Shown here piece by piece: positions 6,557 through 12,798 of a stretch of 19,115 nucleotides of DNA. How positions within the stretch are numbered: the first letter of the stretch is position 1; each line of letters begins with the position of its first letter. The translations under genes and the position numbers were made by a program. The DNA is taken from contig JAJDCV010000186.1 in NCBI GenBank assembly GCA_029260675.1, positions 1 to 19,115 on the forward strand, written 5' to 3'. The notes beneath the pieces were generated by a model. It was given only the letters and a program-made list of their open reading frames with translations, was not told the DNA's origin and made no database searches. Origin of the DNA: Phycisphaeraceae bacterium. GTDB lineage: Bacteria; Planctomycetota; Phycisphaerae; Phycisphaerales; Phycisphaeraceae.

Positions 6557-9091
6557 TTACGAGTCTGGGCTGGTGCCTGGCGGGGTCCAGGGGGGGGGGG
6601 CGTCCAGGACGTCCAGGTCGCTGGCGTGCTCGATGCCGAACATCTTCTGGGTACGTCGCAGCCAGATCCGCATCACGATCCATGCCAGCGTGGCGAAGAC
6701 GATCAGCAGGGTGAAGGTGACGCCTGCGATCTTGAGGCTTTCATCGCCGACGGGTGCGGACCCGCGTTTGGCGGTGCGGAGGATCTTGACCGTGTCTTTG
6801 CGGTTGTTGATGCGGTCCTGTGCGAGCCGGAACCCGACGACCGCCCGGCCGAGCGATTCGAGCATGGGGACGCAAAGTTCCTTGTCGGTGGAGCGGTAAG
6901 CCAGTTCGATCTGCCCGGGCTTGCCCTCGATATCGAGGCTGGCTCCGAAGTGCTCGGAGAGCGCCGCGATGCTGTTGAACAGGCGGATGCCGCGCTGTTC
7001 GAGTTGGACGAGTGTTTCTTTGAGGATAGGTTCGCCCAGGACAGACTGCCTGATGGTGCTGTCCCACGCCCCTTGTGAGGGGAGTTCCTCCCCTTGGGGT
7101 GGCGTGATCTGGATGGCCATGACACCCTGCCAGGTCGGCTCGGTGACCTGATTGCCGATGGCGTAGCTGAACCCGGCCAGGAAGATCAGGGCGATCACCG
7201 CGCCGATGATCAGGGAGGTAGCTTTATTCGTGGACCACCGGCGGATCATCTCGGCCTCGGACACCTCGAGGAACTTCTTGACCTCGACGAGCATCTGACG
7301 CTCCTTGGCCAGCCCGGCGAACTGGGCGCTGCTGGAGGCGATGCGTTTTTCTTCATCATGGATCTTCTGCGACCGTTTGTGCAGCGATTCCTTGGCGCGC
7401 AGCAGCTTCTCTCGCCGGGACGCGATCTTCTCATCGGCCTGCTCAAACGCCTCGGCCTTACCGGCGAACTTGTCTTTCTCTCGCTCGAACGCCTGGACCT
7501 GTTTCTCAAGATCCTGCTCTTTCTGCTTGAGCTTTTCGCGCTCGGCGACGAGCTGGTCCTTGCCCTGCTTGAGCGTCTTTTGGAAGGTTGTCAGTTTTTC
7601 CTTCAACTCGGCTTCACGCTGGTTCAACTCTTCCCGTTGCGGGGTGAGGTCCCGGTCCCGTGATCCAAGGTCATCGAGATTCGATTGAAGCTCAGCGTTC
7701 GCGGAAGCCATCGCTTTGTGTTCCGCTTCCAACTCGGTCTGCCGGGCCTCGGCTTGATCCCGTTGTGATTCGAGTTCGCCGATGCGCTTCGTCGATTCGG
7801 CGTCGGCGGTCTTCGTGTCTTTAGAAAGCTGCTCGGCCTTGGCGATCCGTTCGGTGACAGCCGACTCGCGCGATTCCAGGTCGGACTGCAACTCGGTCAG
7901 GACCGACTTCTGCTCTTCCAGCTCGCGGGATTGACTCGCCAACGACTGCCTGGCTTGCTCGGTCTCGGCACGCTGCTGTTCGAGGCCCTGCTTCTCACGG
8001 GCCTGCTCGGCCTGCTGCTCCTGCAGATGCTTCTCAGCCTGCTCAAGCTTCTGCAAACGTTCGCCATCGGCGGATTCGGTCGAGACGCGTTGGTCTAGCC
8101 GCTTCTGGAGCGATTGACGGGCCCCGTCGGCTTCCTTGAATCGCTTGGTCAGCGCATCCAACTCGCTCTGGGCCGTTTGCAGTTCCTGGCGGGTCTTGTT
8201 GGCTTCTTCTAATTTCTGAGTCAGCCCTTCAAACTCACCGCGGACAGACTGCAACTCCTGCCGGGCTTTGTCGGCTTCCTCGTATTTTTTAGACAGCTCT
8301 TCAAGCTCACCGCGGGCGGTTTGTAGCTCCTGCCGGGTCTTGTCGGCTTCGGCACCGGCTTGGTTTTGAGTAGCCTCAAGCGCCTCGCGCTCACGGGCGA
8401 GCTGGTCTTGCTGATCTTTGAGTTCCTGATTCTGCTGATCCAGGCGGGCCTGAAGGTCTTTGACTTCCCCACGCCGTGATTCGAGGTCGGCCTCGGCCTG
8501 GTCGAGCTTGGCGTGTTGGGTGTCCAGCTCCTGGCTGAGTGTGTCGCTGGCCTGGGACCGCTCCTCGATGCGCTTGGCTTCGCGGTCAAGCTCGGCTCGC
8601 TGTTCGTCAAGCGACTGCTTCTGTGATTCAATTTGTTCACGCAGCCCTTGGGTCGATTCCAGCTCCTGTGCGGCCTGCTCGGCCTTTTCCTGCGTGGATT
8701 GTTCGAGCGATTCGGTTTCGCGCCGTTTCTCCTGGAGCTCGGCGAAACCGCGATCAAGCTCGGACTGACGTGCTTCCAGTTGGTTCTGTTGTTTCGTTAC
8801 GTGCTGTTGAGCCTCGTCGAACTGCCGACGCTGCTCGTCTAATTCTGCCTTGGCATCTTCGAGGGACAGCTTCTGCTGCGCGGCCTCTTCCGCGAGCTGC
8901 TGGGCCTGCTCCTGCCGGGTCTTTGCTTCTTGGGACTGCTGGCGGACCAGCTCGATCTGCTGGTCGCTTTCTTTCTGCCAGTTATTGAGTTGGCCCAGCC
9001 GGTCTTCCAACTCATTAAGCAGGTGCTCGACCTGCCCGGGGTCTTCTGCCTCGGGCCCGGTTGGATGTGGCTGTGTATTCTCCTGCACCAT
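6557..9091 (-). CDS. giant coiled-coil protein with Wzz-like two-helix membrane module
   Basis: This protein of 844 residues is read from the ATG at 9091; an upstream in-frame ATG at 9250 would overlap the divergent gene and adds an unconserved-looking segment. Residues about 20-590 are almost continuous coiled coil, rich in Glu, Gln, Lys, Arg and Leu with related segments such as KARQELQSVRGE, KTRQELQTAQSE and KTRQELQTARGE. Helix TM1 spans about 624-646 (ATSLIIGAVIALIFLAGFSYAI). A segment of about 140 residues follows, then TM2 at about 788-811 (IAGVTFTLLIVFATLAWIVMRIWL) and a Pro-rich tail. The TM-periplasmic-TM layout, with EPTWQGVMAIQITPP after TM1 and GQIELAYRSTDKE before TM2, resembles Wzz/PCP chain-length regulators. 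The coiled coil would then be cytoplasmic. It is easily misread as SMC, but it has no Walker motifs. Function is unknown; roles in polysaccharide export or envelope scaffolding are guesses. Confidence 0.85.
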   Translation of the reverse strand: MVQENTQPHPTGPEAEDPGQVEHLLNELEDRLGQLNNWQKESDQQIELVRQQSQEAKTRQEQAQQLAEEAAQQKLSLEDAKAELDEQRRQFDEAQQHVTKQQNQLEARQSELDRGFAELQEKRRETESLEQSTQEKAEQAAQELESTQGLREQIESQKQSLDEQRAELDREAKRIEERSQASDTLSQELDTQHAKLDQAEADLESRRGEVKDLQARLDQQNQELKDQQDQLAREREALEATQNQAGAEADKTRQELQTARGELEELSKKYEEADKARQELQSVRGEFEGLTQKLEEANKTRQELQTAQSELDALTKRFKEADGARQSLQKRLDQRVSTESADGERLQKLEQAEKHLQEQQAEQAREKQGLEQQRAETEQARQSLASQSRELEEQKSVLTELQSDLESRESAVTERIAKAEQLSKDTKTADAESTKRIGELESQRDQAEARQTELEAEHKAMASANAELQSNLDDLGSRDRDLTPQREELNQREAELKEKLTTFQKTLKQGKDQLVAEREKLKQKEQDLEKQVQAFEREKDKFAGKAEAFEQADEKIASRREKLLRAKESLHKRSQKIHDEEKRIASSSAQFAGLAKERQMLVEVKKFLEVSEAEMIRRWSTNKATSLIIGAVIALIFLAGFSYAIGNQVTEPTWQGVMAIQITPPQGEELPSQGAWDSTIRQSVLGEPILKETLVQLEQRGIRLFNSIAALSEHFGASLDIEGKPGQIELAYRSTDKELCVPMLESLGRAVVGFRLAQDRINNRKDTVKILRTAKRGSAPVGDESLKIAGVTFTLLIVFATLAWIVMRIWLRRTQKMFGIEHASDLDVLDAPPPWTPPGTSPDS
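6590..6600 (-). repeat. C11 homopolymer tract inside the coiled-coil gene
   Basis: Eleven consecutive C residues (minus strand) encode the Pro run in DAPPPW, 15 residues before the stop. One extra C would replace the last residues by a different tail running to the stop at 6447, lengthening the protein by about 36 residues. It may be a slippage-prone site or a sequencing-sensitive one. Confidence 0.6.
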
Positions 9092-9248
9092 GTTAAATAC
9101 CCTAAGCGCGGGGGGATCGTAAGCTTTATCGGATAGTGAGGGCCCCGACCTGAGCGGTAAACAGGTAGAATCGGCACAATCGTCACGGCGGATCTGGCGG
9201 GACCGTTTCAGGCGCCGCCCCGGCTGTGTAACTTGATTGAGACCCACC
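9092..9248. other. divergent intergenic region
   Basis: This 157-base spacer separates the coiled-coil gene (-) from the ABC ATPase gene (+) and should hold both promoters. On the plus strand, TAGAAT (9166-9171) is a reasonable -10 without a clear -35. On the minus strand, TACGAT (about 9117-9122) is a weak candidate. Neither start has a good Shine-Dalgarno. Confidence 0.35.
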
Positions 9249-10223
9249 ATGAATCACCCCCAGGCCACCGATACATCGCCCGCGGCCCGTGGCGGAGGGG
9301 CCGCGCCGGTTGCGTCTGGGGATTGCAACCGGTTCGTGGCGGCATTGCGTGCGGTGACATTTGGTTATCAACCCGGGGTGCCGGTTATCCGGTCTGTGAC
9401 GGCGGGGCTCGCACCCGGGCGGGTGTGCGCCTTGATCGGCCCCAACGCCGCCGGCAAGTCGACGCTGCTGAAGCTGATGCTGGGCCAACTGGATCCCTGG
9501 GAGGGCTCGGTCGAGTTGGCGGGCCAGCCGGTGTCGGCGCTGACCCCAAGACAGCGGGCGGCGCGGGTGAGTTACGTCCCCCAGAAGGGGGCGGTGAGTT
9601 TTGCATTCACGGTCGATCAGGTCGTGGCGATGGGGCGGTACGCGCTGGGCGAGCTGGATGAAGCGGTCGAGCGTGCGTTAGCGTTGTGCGACCTGACGGC
9701 TGAGCGGGGCCGGGTGTTCACGGAGCTTTCGGGTGGCCAGCAGCAGCGCGTGCTATTGGCGCGTGCGGTGGCGCAGTCGGCGGGGGTTGGCCGGGTCATG
9801 CTGCTGGATGAGCCGGCGTCGGGGATGGACCTCTGGCACGCCCACCAGACGATGCGGCTGCTTAGAAATCTTGCGCAGGGCGGCCCCGGGGAGGAGCCAG
9901 GGAGGGCTGAGGATCCGGGGGTGCCGGGGGGGCTGGGTGTGCTGGTGGTGCTGCATGATGTGAACCTGGCGGCGCGGTACGCCGACGACGTCTGGCTGAT
10001 GGACGCCGGCGGGCTGGTCGCGGCAGGCCCCTGGCGGCAGGTGATGAGGCCAGCGCTGCTGGAGCCTGTCTACGGCGTGCGGTTCCTGCCGATGCAAGCC
10101 CCGGATAAACCCGTGGCGAATTCACCCGGCTCGGACGGGGCTGACCCGAGGATTCCTACGGCCGGGACCCAGCGGGATAAACGCCCCGTGTTCTGGATCG
10201 ATCCGCCCGATACAATAGGGTGA
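9249..10223 (+). CDS. ABC transporter ATP-binding protein, FecE/BtuD/HmuV type
   Basis: This 324-residue ATPase is of the kind that energises siderophore, heme or cobalamin import across the inner membrane. Walker A is GPNAAGKST (Lys70), the Q-loop VPQK, the signature LSGGQQQRV (160-168), Walker B VMLLDEP (Asp187, Glu188), the D-loop SGMD, and the switch His236 lies in LHDVNLAARYADDVWLMDAG. The DPWEGSVELAGQPV and FTVDQVVAMGRYAL segments fit the iron/B12 subgroup. Start ATG 9249 is preferred over TTG 9237. A Gly/Pro/Glu-rich insertion of about 20 residues between D-loop and switch His, and a C-terminal extension of about 55 residues, are unusual. No permease or binding protein gene is adjacent, so the partner must be encoded elsewhere and the substrate cannot be named. 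Confidence 0.88.
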   Translation: MNHPQATDTSPAARGGGAAPVASGDCNRFVAALRAVTFGYQPGVPVIRSVTAGLAPGRVCALIGPNAAGKSTLLKLMLGQLDPWEGSVELAGQPVSALTPRQRAARVSYVPQKGAVSFAFTVDQVVAMGRYALGELDEAVERALALCDLTAERGRVFTELSGGQQQRVLLARAVAQSAGVGRVMLLDEPASGMDLWHAHQTMRLLRNLAQGGPGEEPGRAEDPGVPGGLGVLVVLHDVNLAARYADDVWLMDAGGLVAAGPWRQVMRPALLEPVYGVRFLPMQAPDKPVANSPGSDGADPRIPTAGTQRDKRPVFWIDPPDTIG

Positions 10224-10280
10224 CGGTCGTCCGACGACGTGCATCGACTGGATTGTTACTGAAAGCCAAGTGAGCCCGCC

Positions 10281-11069
10281 ATGCAACACAGCCTGACACT
10301 GACCCTGGCCGCGTGGAGTGATTGGATCTGGATCGCGCTGGTGGGCGCGACCGTGATCGGCTCGTGGATCGGCAACATCAAAAAGAACCAGGCGGAGCAG
10401 CGCAAGCGCGACGAGGGACCGGGCGCGTTGGAACTCGAAGAGATGGCGGCGAGACGACGGGAGCAGTTGAAGCAGGCGTCGCGTCAGCGTGTCCAGGCGA
10501 ACCCGTCGGCCGGGGGCGCGGCGGGTGAGCCCGGCAACATGACCATGGCCGAACGCATCGCCCGCGCCCGCGCCAAGGCGCAGTACGAGCAACGCACACA
10601 AGAGGCGGGACGCCCACAACAGGCTTCGCAGCCCCAGGTGCCCAACGAGGCGCAACGCCGGGCGTTGGCGCAGCGGCAGGCCGAGTTGGATCGTAGGCGT
10701 CAGGCGGCGGCGAACCAGGCGCAACAACAGCAGCGGGCGCAGCAGCAGGCGCAACGCCGTGCACAACAGCAGGCCCGGCAGCGAGCTCAGGCTCACGCGC
10801 AAGCACAGGCCCAGGCCCGGCGGCGCGGCACGCTGCTGCACGACCCCGCCCCCGTCCCTGAACCGACCGCCTCAACTACGCGTCGACTAGTCACGGATAC
10901 GCCCGCCAAACGCCGTAAACCCGCCACGTCACCGGTGCTTGTCCCCGCAGCGGGCGATGTCATCCCCCAAGGCCCGCTGTCACGCGCCGACCTCCGCCGG
11001 GCGATCATCCTCAAAGAGATACTCGACAAACCGATCGCGCTGCGCGAGACGCAGACTTATAGCTTTTAG
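10281..11069 (+). CDS. membrane-anchored Gln/Arg/Ala-rich hypothetical protein
   Basis: This 262-residue protein has one N-terminal hydrophobic helix (about residues 12-33, WSDWIWIALVGATVIGSWIG). A charged, helical segment (about 34-70, with KKNQAEQRKRDE) follows, and then a low-complexity region (about 105-182) dominated by Gln, Ala and Arg, including QAQAQAQA. A basic linker leads to a conserved-looking end, LSRADLRRAIILKEILDKPIALRE (about 234-257). I recall similar hydrophobic RxAIILKEIL-type ends on other planctomycetal single-helix proteins, but cannot verify it or name a family. It lies 57 bases after the ABC gene, so co-transcription is possible. Function is unknown. Confidence 0.75.
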   Translation: MQHSLTLTLAAWSDWIWIALVGATVIGSWIGNIKKNQAEQRKRDEGPGALELEEMAARRREQLKQASRQRVQANPSAGGAAGEPGNMTMAERIARARAKAQYEQRTQEAGRPQQASQPQVPNEAQRRALAQRQAELDRRRQAAANQAQQQQRAQQQAQRRAQQQARQRAQAHAQAQAQARRRGTLLHDPAPVPEPTASTTRRLVTDTPAKRRKPATSPVLVPAAGDVIPQGPLSRADLRRAIILKEILDKPIALRETQTYSF

Positions 11070-11091
11070 CGAGTAGCCCTTAGCCATTAAA
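11064..11091 (+). repeat. degenerate heptad repeat containing a stop codon
   Basis: Four 7-base units TTTTAGC, GAGTAGC, CCTTAGC and CATTAAA run across the end of the 262-residue gene. The TAG stop of that gene (11067-11069) is the core of the first unit. The units match the NRTTAGC array at 6333. Confidence 0.65.
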
Positions 11092-11118
11092 TCTGTCATT
11101 CACCCACGCTAAATCTCT

Positions 11119-11700
11119 ATGCCCCAGCCCCTGGACCGCATCGAAATAGTCACCGCCGACATCACCACGCTCCGTGTGGATGCCATCGTCAACGCCGCAA
11201 ACGAATCGCTCTTAGGTGGCGGCGGCGTTGACGGGGCGATCCACAGAGCCGCCGGCCCCGAACTGATCGAACACTGCAAGACCCTCGGTGGCTGCCAAAC
11301 CGGCCTGGCGATGATCACCCCCGCGTTCAACCTGAGTAAACAAGGCGTCCAACACATCATCCATGCCGTCGGCCCGGTCTGGCACGGCGACGAATCTCAG
11401 AAACTCGGCTACACCATCGAAGACACACTCCTCGCCTCCTGCTACCACCAGTCGCTGACGCTCGCGACCGAACATCGCTGCAAATCCATCGCCTTCCCCA
11501 GCATCTCTACCGGTGTCTACGGCTTCCCCAAACCCCGTGCCGCCAAGATCGCCTTCGGACACGTCCTGGGGTTCCTCGACAAGCACGACCTGCCCGAAAA
11601 AGTCATCCTATGCTGCTTCTGCGATGCCGACGCACAGATCATCCAGCAGGCCATCGATACCCGCGAAGACTGGATGATGAACCGCAAACGCATGGGGTGA
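11119..11700 (+). CDS. macrodomain protein, YmdB-type O-acetyl-ADP-ribose deacetylase
   Basis: Proteins of this family bind ADP-ribose and hydrolyse O-acetyl-ADP-ribose or remove mono-ADP-ribose from proteins. This 193-residue protein covers the whole macrodomain. It has DAIVNAANESLLGGGGVDGAIHRAAG at 21-46 (Asn25, Asn28 and the glycine loop followed by Asp38), HIIHAVGPVWHGDE, and the second phosphate loop PSISTGVYGFP. The order and spacing are very close to E. coli YmdB. The C-terminus (CCFCDADAQIIQQAI) is the usual last strand and helix, with about 15 extra residues. The start ATG has no Shine-Dalgarno and lies 49 bases after the preceding gene. It ends just before the long inverted-repeat element. 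Confidence 0.93.
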   Translation: MPQPLDRIEIVTADITTLRVDAIVNAANESLLGGGGVDGAIHRAAGPELIEHCKTLGGCQTGLAMITPAFNLSKQGVQHIIHAVGPVWHGDESQKLGYTIEDTLLASCYHQSLTLATEHRCKSIAFPSISTGVYGFPKPRAAKIAFGHVLGFLDKHDLPEKVILCCFCDADAQIIQQAIDTREDWMMNRKRMG

Positions 11701-11708
11701 GGGGTTGC

Positions 11709-11857
11709 CCGCGAAGGCGCGAAGAGTGCGAAGAAGATTAGCCGCGAATGAACGCCAATGAACGCGAATCGGATCGGCTTACCACCGTAATCTTATCTGT
11801 GTTCATCCGCGTTTATCCCTGTTCCTTTTCTTCTTCGCGCTCTTCGCGCCTTCGCGG
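11709..11857. repeat. long inverted-repeat element between convergent genes
   Basis: The arms 11709-11737 and 11829-11857 are complementary over 29 positions, with a single G-U wobble. Inside them, 11745-11770 (repeated ATGAACGC-type units) is partly complementary to 11795-11825. The whole 149-base block can therefore fold into one long imperfect hairpin on either strand. It fills the space between the macrodomain stop (11700) and the trmL stop (11858-11860) and could terminate transcription from both sides. I recall similar GCGAAGGCGCGAAGA text between genes in other planctomycetal genomes; this is unverified. Confidence 0.85.
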
Positions 11858-12316
11858 TTAATCACCCAACGTCCCAGCCTTCAAACTCGCGTGCGCCAGC
11901 ATGATCGCAGCAGCGTTGGCGAGGTTGTAGCTGCGGATGTTCCCTATGATCGGGATGCTCACCCTCCGGTCGTGCCAGCGCTCCAGCCATGCTTCGGGCA
12001 GCCCGGTGTTTTCGTTTCCGAGGATCAGCACGTCGCCGTCTTGATAGTCAGGCCGATCAAAGCGCAGCTCGCCGAGCTTGGTGATCAGCCAGGGCTCGCG
12101 ATCACCCAGCCAATCAAGGAAAGCTTCGTCGTGCTCGTGCTCGGTGAGCCGAACGTCCGGCCAGTAGTCCAGCCCCGCCCGCTGCACCGCGTGGTCGGTG
12201 ATCTCGAATTTATACGGCTTCACCAGGTGCAGATGCGCCGCGAGCCCGACCGTCGTGCGCGCGATGTTCCCCGTGTTCTGTGGGATCGCCGGGTGGTAGA
12301 GCACGAGGTGGAGCAT
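11858..12316 (-). CDS. trmL: tRNA (cytidine(34)-2'-O)-methyltransferase
   Basis: TrmL transfers a methyl group from S-adenosylmethionine to the 2'-OH of the wobble nucleotide 34 in tRNA-Leu isoacceptors. This 152-residue protein is the minimal SPOUT (trefoil-knot) methyltransferase, equal in length to E. coli TrmL (about 157). Motif 1 is PQNTGNIARTT (13-23), motif 2 DVLILGNENTGLPEAWLE, and motif 3, forming the knot, IPIIGNIRSYNLANAAAIMLAHA. The ATG at 12316 shares one base with the stop of the upstream gene (TGATG), so translation is probably coupled. It is the last gene of the mfd-hypothetical-trmL operon and ends against the long inverted repeat. Confidence 0.93.
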   Translation of the reverse strand: MLHLVLYHPAIPQNTGNIARTTVGLAAHLHLVKPYKFEITDHAVQRAGLDYWPDVRLTEHEHDEAFLDWLGDREPWLITKLGELRFDRPDYQDGDVLILGNENTGLPEAWLERWHDRRVSIPIIGNIRSYNLANAAAIMLAHASLKAGTLGD

Positions 12317-12798
12317 CAGGCGGGCTCGGTTAATTGATTGGCGAATTTATTGAACGTGTCGATGTCTCCGGAGTCGTCGAGTGTATTTCTCGCCGCTTCC
12401 AGGGCGAGGAACGCTGTGCGGTACAGCTCTCGATCGCCGGAGGCTTGGACGGACATAGCCTCGGCGAGTTGCACGAATGCGCGATCCCACGTGCTAACGC
12501 CGTCTACGGGACGGTTGATCATGTCCCTCGCTCGGGCTGCGTGACGTATCGCTTCGTCGCTACGCTCCACCAACGCATAAACCCAGGCTAACAGCATCTC
12601 CGCGCGTGCGGCATGAATGGGTTTTCCCGCCCGGGACCAATGCCAGGCAGATGCGTAGGCGCTCCACAGCATCTCTTGCGTCTGCTCTGCGGTTCGCCTG
12701 GGGAAGTCGGCGACTTCCCACGCCAGGTTGTTGCATTCGACGGCGAACCAGTGGTGCCATTTGTCTATGTCTGCCTGGGCCGGGGGGGAATAGTTCAT
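12316..12798 (-). CDS. helical (TPR-like) hypothetical protein
   Basis: This 160-residue soluble protein is predicted mostly helical. Its central part (about 40-95: MLWSAYASAWHWSRAGKPIHAARAEMLLAWVYALVERSDEAIRHAARA) looks like stacked TPR-like helix pairs. Another pair, at about 105-140, contains FVQLAEAMSVQASGD and RTAFLALEAARNTL. I recognise the AWHW..AG..ARAEMLLA pattern from bacterial proteins of unknown function. The start overlaps the mfd stop (ATGA, 12795-12798) with GGAG 8 bases upstream, and its stop overlaps the trmL start, so all three genes are coupled. No catalytic motif is visible. It could be a protein-interaction factor. Confidence 0.85.
   Translation of the reverse strand: MNYSPPAQADIDKWHHWFAVECNNLAWEVADFPRRTAEQTQEMLWSAYASAWHWSRAGKPIHAARAEMLLAWVYALVERSDEAIRHAARARDMINRPVDGVSTWDRAFVQLAEAMSVQASGDRELYRTAFLALEAARNTLDDSGDIDTFNKFANQLTEPA

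Noticed and set aside
6447..6683. 78-codon minus-strand reading frame overlapping the end of the coiled-coil gene
   Set aside because: It is mostly a frame shadow; it is relevant only as the alternate tail if the C11 tract slips.
6557..9091. SMC or chromosome-partition ATPase
   Set aside because: Only the coiled coil resembles SMC. There are no Walker A/B or signature motifs, and the C-terminus is a two-helix membrane module.
9092..9250. N-terminal extension of 53 residues on the coiled-coil protein
   Set aside because: It would overlap the divergent ABC gene start, is rich in Arg/Ser without conserved appearance, and occupies the expected promoter region.
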